Positions 16,419 to 24,495 of a stretch of DNA of 44,122 bases are shown in pieces; the first letter of the stretch is position 1, and the number at the start of each line of letters is the position of its first letter. The notes under the pieces were generated by a model. That model worked only from the letters and a program-made list of their open reading frames with translations, had not been told where the DNA came from and did not search any database. This DNA comes from Verrucomicrobiota bacterium (lineage in GTDB: Bacteria > Verrucomicrobiota > Verrucomicrobiia > Limisphaerales > SIBE01): assembly GCA_021733945.1 (NCBI GenBank), contig JAIPJX010000021.1, positions 1 to 44,122 on the forward strand, written 5' to 3'. The translations under genes were made by a program, and so were the position numbers.

Positions 16419-17996
16419 CTACCGGAGCCCCACGCATTTGAACAGCTGCAATCGGTGCAGCACCCGACCTTCCACGGAAATCTCGCGCATTCCCAGATCC
16501 GTCACAGACTCAAACTCACTCACGAGGCGTTCGGGCGGAGATTGAGGGCGGACGGTTCGGGCCACGAAGAGCGCGTTTTGGCCTTTTCGATCCGAGTACC
16601 CTTTCCAGAAATAGAATTGGTTCATGGGAACATCGGACGAACGGTAAAACACCAGGGGATCCACCGGCACTCTCTGGCGCGCCTCCGGCCAGTAGAACGT
16701 CAGAAGGGACGTGATGCCATAGTGCGAACCGACAACGAATGCGGGCACCCCATCGGCCTGCAGTTCCTTAAATTCCTTCTCCACCAACGCAGCCATCTGG
16801 CTCCAACCGCTCACACGCCGTTTGGGATCGCTGGCCGCAGGCACCGAAATACCGGTGACCTTCTTGATGATTCCTGTGTTGTGCAGAGGCCCTGCCACCA
16901 GCAACCCAAATGCAAGCCCACTGGCCATCCAGCGTCTCCAACCGCTCCAACCCTCCTTCAATCGGTTTTCCCAATGGATCACCATCACGCACACGAGGGG
17001 AAGGAGCGTTGGTGCGATCCAGTTCGGTTGGACGCGGGCGCGCAACGTGTAGATCCAGTAGAAGAGGAACATCGGCACGCCCATGCTGAAACAGAAGACC
17101 GTGAGCCCGTCCCGCCGCTCTTTCCAGACAGCCACGGCAGCCAACAGCATTCCCAGAAAAAACACCGGATTCAACAGGCCGATTTCCGCCAGCGTGAATT
17201 CCGCCAGAAACCGCGGGGTAAACACCCAGGCCTCATCCAACCCTCCCCGGTCCTTCAAGTGCGTGAGCGTAATCCAGTCATGCTGTTGATTCCACACCAA
17301 CACGGGGATCGTGCACAGCATCGCGATCAACGACGCCACATAGGGTCCCGGGCGACGCAGCAGGGGCCGGGCTGGTTTCCAGAGGGCAAAGAACACCACC
17401 CAGGACAACAGGTGAAACGGCAGCATGTATTTCGACAGGAATGCCATCCCGACCCACAGCCCGGTCCAGCACCACGATCTCATCGAATCCGTCCGCACCG
17501 ACTGCCAACCTGAAACCATCGCTGCCGTCCAAAAGAGCACCGACACCGAATCGATCGTCATCAGGACCGCTCCCACCATCATCAACGGAGTGCTCGCAAT
17601 GATCACCAGCAACCAAACCCCGGCGCGGGCGCTGACTTCCCGGGCCATAAAGCGGAACATCAACAGGCTGAGTCCGGCGGCGATCACCGGAGAAAAAAAA
17701 CGAACCCCAAATGCCGTATCTCCCCAGAGGCTGCGGCCCAGCCATTGGGTGTAGGCAATCAGTGGCGGTTTACTGAAGTAGGACAATGCAGGATGTTTGG
17801 ACCACAACCATTGATAAGCCTCATCCTCGCTCAACTCGATCGTGCTTCCGGCCACGAATATCAGCCGGGCCAGGAGCAGAAGCCCTATCAGAAGATACCC
17901 GATCCGAAACCAGCGGGAATCGTTCGCGTCGGAGCTCAAGGCAGACGCATTGCGCGGGAGGGGCGCGCGATCGATCGATCGAATCCGGTCATTCAT
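16419..17996 (-). CDS. GT39/ArnT-like membrane glycosyltransferase
   Basis: The 525-residue product is an integral membrane protein with about eleven hydrophobic helices. It fits the GT-C glycosyltransferases that use polyprenyl-phosphate sugars (PMT_2/GT39, ArnT-like). The first periplasmic loop has the expected acidic pair (LSEDEAYQWLW at about 56) and KPPLIAYTQW, and the second loop motif LMTIDSVSVLFW follows at about 145. A soluble C-terminal part lies after about residue 390. Acceptors could be lipid A, protein or another envelope glycan; the sequence does not say which. Its stop abuts the start of the DNA glycosylase gene, a likely operon without functional link. Confidence 0.88.
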   Translation of the reverse strand: MNDRIRSIDRAPLPRNASALSSDANDSRWFRIGYLLIGLLLLARLIFVAGSTIELSEDEAYQWLWSKHPALSYFSKPPLIAYTQWLGRSLWGDTAFGVRFFSPVIAAGLSLLMFRFMAREVSARAGVWLLVIIASTPLMMVGAVLMTIDSVSVLFWTAAMVSGWQSVRTDSMRSWCWTGLWVGMAFLSKYMLPFHLLSWVVFFALWKPARPLLRRPGPYVASLIAMLCTIPVLVWNQQHDWITLTHLKDRGGLDEAWVFTPRFLAEFTLAEIGLLNPVFFLGMLLAAVAVWKERRDGLTVFCFSMGVPMFLFYWIYTLRARVQPNWIAPTLLPLVCVMVIHWENRLKEGWSGWRRWMASGLAFGLLVAGPLHNTGIIKKVTGISVPAASDPKRRVSGWSQMAALVEKEFKELQADGVPAFVVGSHYGITSLLTFYWPEARQRVPVDPLVFYRSSDVPMNQFYFWKGYSDRKGQNALFVARTVRPQSPPERLVSEFESVTDLGMREISVEGRVLHRLQLFKCVGLR

Positions 17997-18089
17997 TCCG
18001 GATGCAGATCGTGATTTGGATGAAGGGAAAACACTGTGCGGACTTCAGGAAACCCGGGGGCCAAGGGCGGGAAACAAGCGGACCCTCCC

Positions 18090-18623
18090 TCAGTAAACGA
18101 TCAGCGAACGCACCGGGAAACCTTCCAGACGGGAACGTCCGTTGAGAAAAGCCAGCTCGACGAGAAACACGATCTCGACAATCTCGGCACCGATGCGCTT
18201 GAGCAGTTTGGCCGAAGCCTGCGCGGTGCCTCCGGTTGCGAGAAGGTCATCGATCACAATCACCCGATCCCCGGGACGCACCGCATCGGTATGAATCGCA
18301 ACCGTGTTCGAGCCGTATTCCAGATCGTAGCTCTCTTCAAAGGTCTGGTAGGGCAGCTTGCCCTTCTTGCGGATCGGCACGAAACCAGCCCCAAGTTTGA
18401 GAGCCGCCGCGGCCCCGAAAATAAACCCGCGGGCATCAATTCCAACCACCGTGCTCACGGAGCCGGGCGCGACATTCGCCACCAGATGCTCAATGGAGCT
18501 GGCAAACAGCCTCGGATCCGCCAAAACGGGGGTGATATCCTTGAATTGAATTCCGGGCTGTGGAAAGTCCGGGACATTACGAATGGCGGCAGCCAGCTCG
18601 CTCGGGGTTGCAGTTTTGTTCAT
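18090..18623 (-). CDS. apt: Adenine phosphoribosyltransferase
   Basis: Apt makes AMP from adenine and PRPP in purine salvage. The 177-residue product has the type I phosphoribosyltransferase loop VIVIDDLLATGGTA, which binds PRPP. It also has the Apt motifs FPQPGIQFKDITP (N-terminus) and GIDARGFIFG and PIRKKGKLPY (middle). The ATG at 18623 (MNKTATPSEL) was preferred because family similarity starts just after it; the frame is open into the sigma factor end. It lies 28 bp after the sigma factor gene on the same strand. Confidence 0.96.
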   Translation of the reverse strand: MNKTATPSELAAAIRNVPDFPQPGIQFKDITPVLADPRLFASSIEHLVANVAPGSVSTVVGIDARGFIFGAAAALKLGAGFVPIRKKGKLPYQTFEESYDLEYGSNTVAIHTDAVRPGDRVIVIDDLLATGGTAQASAKLLKRIGAEIVEIVFLVELAFLNGRSRLEGFPVRSLIVY

Positions 18624-18651
18624 GATCGCGACGCTTTCGAGAAGCTCCGGA

Positions 18652-19755
18652 TTATTTGCGAACCGCCTCCAGTTTTTCAATCATTTTCCTGAGTTTGTTC
18701 AGGGCCATGTTTTGAATCTGCCGCACGCGCTCCCGAGTCACCCCAAATTTTTCACCCACCTCTTCAAGGGTCCTTTCCGCGTCTCCATCCAAACCAAACC
18801 GGTATTTCAGAATGGTCGCTTCGCGCGTGTCGAGCAATGCCACCATGTCGTTGAGCATCAGTGTCACGGTCTTCTCCTCAAGTTGCTCATACGGCGTCTC
18901 GGCATTCTCGTCCTGCACCACTTCGGAGAAATTATTCGAGTCGTCATCCCCGATCGGCGCATCAAGCGACGCGGGGCGAATGGCGGCTGTCCGCAGTTGC
19001 GCCACGCGGGATCCGGTCATGCCCAACTCCTCTCCCAACTCCTCATCGCTGGGTTCCCTGCCGAGCACTTCCTGCAGCTTGAGTGCCGTCCGCCGCATCT
19101 TGGAGATCTTGTCCACCAGATGCACCGGCAACCGAATGGTCTTCGACTGATTGGCCAGCGCCCGTTTGATCGACTGCTTGATCCACCAGGAACCGTAGGT
19201 CGACAACTTGCCGCCCTTGGACGGATCGAAACGCTCCACCGCCTTCATCAGTCCAATGTTCCCTTCGTTGATCAGATCAAGCAACGGCAGGCCCAATCCC
19301 TCGTAGTCGTGGGCAATCTTCACCACCAGCCGAAGGTTGGCCTTGATCATCTGCTCCCGGGCCTTCTTGTCCCCCTTCTTGATCTTCGCAGCCAGCTCAA
19401 TCTCCTCCACCGGCGTCAGCAGTTTTACCAGACCGATTTCGCGCAGATACAGCTTGATCGCCGAGTCGGCATCATAACTGGACCGCTCCCTGGGGGCGGA
19501 GGGGGCGGCGGCGGGTTCGGGCACGAGTTCGGGCAGATCCTCGGCCGTGGGTGTCTCGGGGATCTCCGCCACGGACGACATCGTCCGAACGGGCCGCTTT
19601 GCAGTCGATGCACGCACGGTTTTGGACGGGGCCTTTCCGCCCCCCGGCCCATGCTTCACAGGGATGGCGATCGGCTTTCGGGCCGGTTTCACCAGGGCCC
19701 GAGTCTCACGGGCGACCACAGATCCCGTCGTCGCCTTCTTGATTTTCTTCGTCAT
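18652..19755 (-). CDS. rpoD: RNA polymerase sigma factor, RpoD/SigA type
   Basis: This is a sigma-70 factor of 367 residues. The first 85 or so are a Lys/Ala/Pro-rich tail without the acidic region 1.1 of large primary sigmas. Region 1.2 follows (DADSAIKLYLREIG), then region 2 (ANLRLVVKIAHDYEGLGLPLLDL, TYGSWWIKQSIKRALANQSK), region 3 (DKISKMRRTALKLQEVLGREPSDEELGEELG) and region 4 (YRFGLDGDAERTLEEVGEKFGVTRERVRQIQ). Regions 2.4 and 4.2 are intact, so it should recognise -10/-35 promoters of the housekeeping kind. Whether it is the primary sigma or a group 2 paralogue cannot be decided from one window. It is flanked in the same direction by the YugP-like peptidase and apt genes. Confidence 0.93.
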   Translation of the reverse strand: MTKKIKKATTGSVVARETRALVKPARKPIAIPVKHGPGGGKAPSKTVRASTAKRPVRTMSSVAEIPETPTAEDLPELVPEPAAAPSAPRERSSYDADSAIKLYLREIGLVKLLTPVEEIELAAKIKKGDKKAREQMIKANLRLVVKIAHDYEGLGLPLLDLINEGNIGLMKAVERFDPSKGGKLSTYGSWWIKQSIKRALANQSKTIRLPVHLVDKISKMRRTALKLQEVLGREPSDEELGEELGMTGSRVAQLRTAAIRPASLDAPIGDDDSNNFSEVVQDENAETPYEQLEEKTVTLMLNDMVALLDTREATILKYRFGLDGDAERTLEEVGEKFGVTRERVRQIQNMALNKLRKMIEKLEAVRK

Positions 19756-19815
19756 ACAGTCTCCAGACTCCCGTCCCCGCAGCGCAAGACCCGATCGTTT
19801 CATTCCCACCTGGAC

Positions 19816-20511
19816 TCACTCCCGATCATCCCCACGCGCGATCATCACAAAATGCAGCAGGGTCAGAAACGAACTGACCATGGCCGCCACATAAGTCAAC
19901 GCAGCCGCATTCAGCACCCGCCCCACCCCACCCGCTTCCTCGGTCCGCACCAGACCAAGCCGCAGCAATTCGTTTTTCGCTCTCCGGCTGGCATCGTATT
20001 CCACAGGCAGGGTGACCAGCTGAAACAGGGTCACAATCAGGAATACCGCCACTCCCGCGACCGCCAGCTTGGACAGGTTCATGAAAAAACCAGCCATAAA
20101 AATCCAGGTCGCCGCCGTGCTGGCAAAACTCGTGATCGGGACCAGCGCCATGCGAATCTTCAGCGGCGCGTACGCGGCCTGATGCTGAAGGGCATGCCCG
20201 GCCTCGTGGGCGGCCACCCCGACGGCGGCAACCGAACGCCCCGAATAATTCTCCGAAGAAAGAAACAACGCCCGCTTCATCGGATCATAATGATCGGTCA
20301 GATGTCCCTCCACCTCGTTTACGGGCACTCCATACAACCCGGCGTTGTCCAGAATTTCCCTCGCCGCCTCGGCACCGGAAATCCGGGAACCAAGCCCCAC
20401 CTGACTGAACCGGGAATAATTCGACGACAGCCTCTGCTGGGCATAAAACCCAAGCAGCAAGCCGGGGATCGCAAACCACCAGTACTGATCGAGAATCATC
20501 ATTCCAAACAT
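19816..20511 (-). CDS. YugP-type membrane zinc metallopeptidase
   Basis: The 231-residue product has a zinc-protease HEAGH motif (residues 102-106) between hydrophobic helices, as in the YugP (neutral zinc metallopeptidase type 2) family, whose physiological substrates are unclear. An N-terminal helix (about 10-25), two central helices (about 125-175) and one near the C-terminus place it in the inner membrane. The start is set at the ATG at 20511 (MFGMMILDQYWW); a TTG at 20523 is less likely. The gene ends 60 bp before the sigma factor start, suggesting one transcript. Confidence 0.9.
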   Translation of the reverse strand: MFGMMILDQYWWFAIPGLLLGFYAQQRLSSNYSRFSQVGLGSRISGAEAAREILDNAGLYGVPVNEVEGHLTDHYDPMKRALFLSSENYSGRSVAAVGVAAHEAGHALQHQAAYAPLKIRMALVPITSFASTAATWIFMAGFFMNLSKLAVAGVAVFLIVTLFQLVTLPVEYDASRRAKNELLRLGLVRTEEAGGVGRVLNAAALTYVAAMVSSFLTLLHFVMIARGDDRE

Positions 20512-20851
20512 ATAAAACCTCAATTCTATAGGTTCCTAACCACTCCATGGATGTTGTTGCCGACATTCGCCACGTCCGAATCCGCGCAGCACAGATGCCA
20601 GGCCCTACCTCCCTCAGCCATTTCAATGCCAAGTCTTCCCGTTTCGCAAGCACTTAATATTCAATACCCAGAAAAAACAGCAGTGCCAAGACGGCGCGGC
20701 CCCGGACCAAAAGGTGAGACATTTTGATCCGGTGTCCCATCTCCAATCAGTCTCTCACCGCCAATCCTGGATTCAACTCAGGATCAACAGCGCCGCCCAA
20801 ACCGTTCCGGTTCCCTTCTTTGCCGGGCTGGTCCCAGGATCCGGGAACAAC
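20512..20851. other. 340 bp gap between sppA and the YugP-type gene
   Basis: No gene was recognised. The region presumably contains the promoter for the metallopeptidase, sigma factor and apt genes, all on the minus strand. A TATAGAAT box lies 16 bases before the peptidase ATG, but no matching -35 element was found. A weak inverted pair, GGTGAGA and TCTCACC about 33 bases apart, lies near 20710-20760 and has no T-run. Nothing stronger is visible. Confidence 0.5.
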
Positions 20852-21970
20852 TCAGAACAGGACCGTCGATGACATAAAATAGAGGCGCCCGGTTTCCAAA
20901 CGCGGCAGATCCAGGCCCAGATCAAGCGTAACACCCCGGGCCCGGTTTTCCCCCAACAGATTCAAAAAACTGAACAACCGGGCCGGCTCACGGTATTCAA
21001 CGAGATTCGCCTCAGAGATTCCGGCCAACTGCATGGCCCGATCCACCGCTGTTTCCGTGGTGCCCACTTCATCGACAAATCCAAATTCGTATGCCTGAGC
21101 CCCCGTGATGACGCGGCCATCGGCGTATTTGACCCAATCGGAAATCAATTCACGGCCGTCGCCGGAGTTATCCTTCCAGGCTTTCGTCCGGCCTTCGAGC
21201 ACCACGCTTTTAAATCGTTCATAGGTGGCGTTGACCATGTCCTGGATGATCTGCTTTTCCTCGGAATCGACATCTTCCATTTTCTTGGATCCACTCAACA
21301 TATCCTTGAGTCGTCCGCTCTTAAACACCTGTGGATAGAGCCCCACTTTGTCCAGCAACCCCCGATAGTTGAAACTGTGCATGATGACACCAATGCTCCC
21401 GGTGATCGTCATTTCATTGGCTACAATCCATCTTGCCGGTGCCGATACGTAGTAACCACCGGACGCCGCAACCCCCCCCATCACCGCCACCAGCGGTTTG
21501 CCTTCACCACCGTCCAATCCGTCTTCCTGAAAATCCCGCACACTTCGGGCAATGTCGTCCGAAGCCATGACTTCCCCTCCCGGAGAATCGACCTTGAGCA
21601 CGACGGCCCGCACATCCGGATCCTCCTGAGCCATCTTCAGCTGATCCCTGATCAACCGGACCATGTTGCGGCCCGAACCATCCCAAGCCTGACTGCTGAT
21701 GACCCCGCTGACTTCGATGACGGCAATCTTGTTGGGCGAACGATGCTGCTCGACAACCACCTCCTCCAAATCTTCGCCGCTCTCCCAACCGCCTCCTCCC
21801 AGTCCGAGCAGCGAGTCCATCATTCTCCCAAGCAGGAGAAACACCACGACGGCAGCCAGAATCAACGAGGTCAGGATCCATCCCCACCCCCCACGCCGCG
21901 TCCGGACGGGTAAATCGTGTGGCATCACAGGCGGAGGCCTGTCATAGGGGGGCGGCAATGAGCTGTCCAT
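20852..21970 (-). CDS. sppA: Signal peptide peptidase SppA (S49)
   Basis: SppA is a membrane-anchored Ser/Lys protease that degrades cleaved signal peptides and other membrane-released peptides. The 372-residue single-domain product has a Pro-rich cytoplasmic N-terminus (1-22) and one membrane anchor (about 30-48). The S49 domain follows, with KVDSPGG at about 126, nucleophile Ser170 in VAASGGYYVSAP, TGSIGVIM at about 190 and the likely catalytic Lys222 in SGRLKD. It is the short, SppA_36K type rather than the duplicated E. coli type. The ATG at 21970 fits the family start better than the upstream in-frame ATG at 22012. Confidence 0.94.
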   Translation of the reverse strand: MDSSLPPPYDRPPPVMPHDLPVRTRRGGWGWILTSLILAAVVVFLLLGRMMDSLLGLGGGGWESGEDLEEVVVEQHRSPNKIAVIEVSGVISSQAWDGSGRNMVRLIRDQLKMAQEDPDVRAVVLKVDSPGGEVMASDDIARSVRDFQEDGLDGGEGKPLVAVMGGVAASGGYYVSAPARWIVANEMTITGSIGVIMHSFNYRGLLDKVGLYPQVFKSGRLKDMLSGSKKMEDVDSEEKQIIQDMVNATYERFKSVVLEGRTKAWKDNSGDGRELISDWVKYADGRVITGAQAYEFGFVDEVGTTETAVDRAMQLAGISEANLVEYREPARLFSFLNLLGENRARGVTLDLGLDLPRLETGRLYFMSSTVLF

Positions 21971-22133
21971 TCCTTTGAAGCTAACGAAACGCACCCTTTT
22001 GGCAAGCGACATTGGGGCTCCCCCCTTTATCTCATTGACCTCACCTCCCGGACCGGTAGCTTACCCAAAAAACCGGATAAAACGGTGACTGGCAAAGACC
22101 CGTCCCGACAAATCATTCATCAGAGCAGCATTT

Positions 22134-22820
22134 ATGAACCTCAGAATCATGGCAGGGATCGCAGCAGTGGGACTTGGAGTGATCGGCAATCAGGCACAGG
22201 AAACAACTCCGTTCAAGGACCAGAAATCGAAGGCAAGTTACGGGATCGGACTGAACATTGGTGCGAGCCTCAAGCAGCAGGGGTTGCAGCTGGACCTGAA
22301 CGCACTCTCCCAGGGCGTCAAGGACGCCCTCTCCGGTGCAAAACGTCAATTGTCCGAGGAGGAGATCCGCGCTGCCCTGACCGCTCTGCAGGCGGAAATG
22401 GCCAACAAGGGTCAGGAACTGGCGGCGGCCAACAAAGTGGAGGGCGAAGCCTACCTGAAGGCAAACGGTTCCAAGGAAGGCGTACAGTCCCTCCCGAGCG
22501 GGCTTCAATATAAAATCACCAAAGCCGGTGCCGGGGCCAAGCCGTCCGCGACGGACACGGTGCGTACTCACTACCGGGGCACACTCATCGACGGCACGGA
22601 ATTCGACAGCTCCTACACGGACGGCGAACCCGTGACGTTTCCCGTCAATGGCGTGATCCCGGGCTGGACCGAAGCGCTGCAATTGATGCCGGTCGGTTCC
22701 AAATGGCAGCTCTACGTTCCCTCGAACCTCGCTTACGGGGAACGTGGACAGGGCCCAATCCCGCCGAACGCAACCCTGATCTTCGACGTGGAGTTGCTCG
22801 GGATCGAAGCCAAGCAGTAG
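22134..22820 (+). CDS. FKBP-type peptidyl-prolyl isomerase (Mip/FkpA-like), exported
   Basis: The product catalyses cis/trans isomerisation at proline and helps envelope proteins fold. The 228-residue chain has a signal peptide (about 1-21, ending NQAQE). An N-terminal helical dimerisation segment (about 30-110: KASYGIGLNIG, EEEIRAALTALQAEM) is followed by the FKBP domain (about 122-227) with VRTHYRGTLIDGTEFDSSY and PGWTEALQLMPVGSKW. A possible promoter lies upstream (TTGACC at 22035-22040 and TAGCTT at 22057-22062), a weak match. The gene is convergent with the following DUF1501 gene, 15 bp apart. Confidence 0.95.
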   Translation: MNLRIMAGIAAVGLGVIGNQAQETTPFKDQKSKASYGIGLNIGASLKQQGLQLDLNALSQGVKDALSGAKRQLSEEEIRAALTALQAEMANKGQELAAANKVEGEAYLKANGSKEGVQSLPSGLQYKITKAGAGAKPSATDTVRTHYRGTLIDGTEFDSSYTDGEPVTFPVNGVIPGWTEALQLMPVGSKWQLYVPSNLAYGERGQGPIPPNATLIFDVELLGIEAKQ

Positions 22821-22835
22821 GGCCAGCCCATCGGC

Positions 22836-24299
22836 TCAGACAAGCCCGAGTTCGCCAACGATTCGAGTTCCGTCGAGGGTCAGCCCCCCGGACTCGAGGC
22901 TCTCGCGGGCGTCCGCATATCCGGGGATAATCGTCCGCAACTGTTCGGGCGAAGCCCCGAGATGATCCCGGATCAGTTCCCCGAGCACGGAGCGATAATC
23001 AACGCTCCGACGCAGGTAACGCCCGTTGACCTGGAACATCGATCCCTCCTGCCCCGTGGTCCAGGATTCGTTGTCGCACTGATAGACCCCGCCCGAAACC
23101 TTGCCCCCCGCCGCAAACATGACCCCGGCCTCGGCGTGATCCGTACCCTGGTTTCCGTTCTCCTTGCTCGTCCGACCGAACTCCGACATCATCACCACGA
23201 CGGTGTCGTCCCACACTGTCGGGCTGATATTGGTGAAATATTTCTTGAGCGCCTGCATCCCCCACCCCAGCCACTGCATTCGCGAAGGATGCCCGCCCGT
23301 CAGCGCGCCCTGGGAATTGTGGGTATCAAAGCCACCCAACCCCGTCCCCGCGATCACAGCGTCCGTGCGCGCGAGGATCTGCGCCGAAACCTTGAGGTTT
23401 CTGAAGAAGCCGTAGGCCGAATTGGAAAACCCCTTCTGGTTCGAGGCCGCATCGATGGGAAACAGATGCGTTGAACCATCGGTGTCGTAAAACTCGTTCC
23501 CTTCCAAACCAACACTCTTGAGCGCATCGATCGAATCGCTCAGGCCACGACCCGTGTTGAAGAGCAGCTCCCGGTTCTGCTTTTCCGGATGCGGAATCGA
23601 GTGACCGGCCGTGATCGCTTCGAGGAGTTTGGATCGATCCGCGCCGTTTCCCTTGACACCCCGAATATCGTAGTTTCGGTAGTCGGATAGGTTGATCGCC
23701 AGCGACTGCCCCCCACGGAGCATCAAGGGTGCGTCACTCTGAACCGACACTGCGGGAAACTGACGGTCGCGGTTCAAACCGGTTGCCATCATCGCACGGT
23801 AGAGAATCCCGCTGCCGATCGACTTGTCCCGGGGCACTCCGTTCTCCCAATACCTTTGGGAATCGAAATGCGACCGCGATTGTTTGGGATAACCCACACG
23901 ATGGATCAGCGCCAACTGGCCGGCATTATACACCGGAGCGGCATCCACAAGCCCGGGATGAACCCCTGCAAACCCGTTGCCCAGATCGATCGTCCGCTGC
24001 AAATCCGGCTGTTCGGGCATGCGTCCCGCCGAAACTGCAAAACGATCGGGTTTCTCCAAATAAAGACTCGGTCGATTGACCTCGCTGTAAGCGTCATCCG
24101 CCCAGGGAACTATCGTATTGATTCCGTCGTTCCCCCCCCTCAGGAAGATGAACAGGATCTTCTTGTTCCGAACAGGGATCTCACCAGCGGCCATTGCCCG
24201 CTGAAGAAACGCCGGGATGCCGAGCTGTGAACTTGCCGCCGCACCCAGGGCAAGCTGGAGGCTCCGGGTCATAAAATTCCGACGTGTGAGTAGATTCAT
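22836..24299 (-). CDS. DUF1501 family protein, Tat-type leader, partner of DUF1800 gene
   Basis: The 487-residue protein begins MNLLTRRNFMTRSLQLALGA, a twin-arginine leader ending near AMAAGEIP. DUF1501 features: ILFIFLRGGNDGINTIVPW (about 48-66), SHFDSQRYWENG (about 143), GGFDTHNSQGAL, VVVMMSEFGRTSKENG and GTDHAEAG. The fold is related to sulfatases and phosphatases, but the activity is unknown. It lies 196 bp downstream of the DUF1800 gene on the same strand. DUF1800/DUF1501 is a common pairing in several phyla and differs from the DUF1549/DUF1553 partner of the DUF1501 paralogue at 10223. Length and ends look complete. Confidence 0.92.
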   Translation of the reverse strand: MNLLTRRNFMTRSLQLALGAAASSQLGIPAFLQRAMAAGEIPVRNKKILFIFLRGGNDGINTIVPWADDAYSEVNRPSLYLEKPDRFAVSAGRMPEQPDLQRTIDLGNGFAGVHPGLVDAAPVYNAGQLALIHRVGYPKQSRSHFDSQRYWENGVPRDKSIGSGILYRAMMATGLNRDRQFPAVSVQSDAPLMLRGGQSLAINLSDYRNYDIRGVKGNGADRSKLLEAITAGHSIPHPEKQNRELLFNTGRGLSDSIDALKSVGLEGNEFYDTDGSTHLFPIDAASNQKGFSNSAYGFFRNLKVSAQILARTDAVIAGTGLGGFDTHNSQGALTGGHPSRMQWLGWGMQALKKYFTNISPTVWDDTVVVMMSEFGRTSKENGNQGTDHAEAGVMFAAGGKVSGGVYQCDNESWTTGQEGSMFQVNGRYLRRSVDYRSVLGELIRDHLGASPEQLRTIIPGYADARESLESGGLTLDGTRIVGELGLV

Positions 24300-24495
24300 G
24301 ATTTCATTCGTTTTCCCGCCGCGTCAACGGCACCTCGGTTCAACCCGCAAACCGGCGACTGCCACAGGCCCACTTGCGGGCACCCGGCCCGAGGTCGCGC
24401 GAGGAACACCGTGACGCTTCAAACCAGGTGCCTTCTCCACGCACACGGAGAATTGCAAGGGGGCTGTGACTGTTCCAGACTGCATACAAAGACGT

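Noticed and set aside
18583-20727. 714-codon plus-strand frame opposite the sigma factor and YugP-type genes
   Set aside because: Low-complexity product rich in His, Gln and Arg; the minus strand holds conserved proteins throughout.
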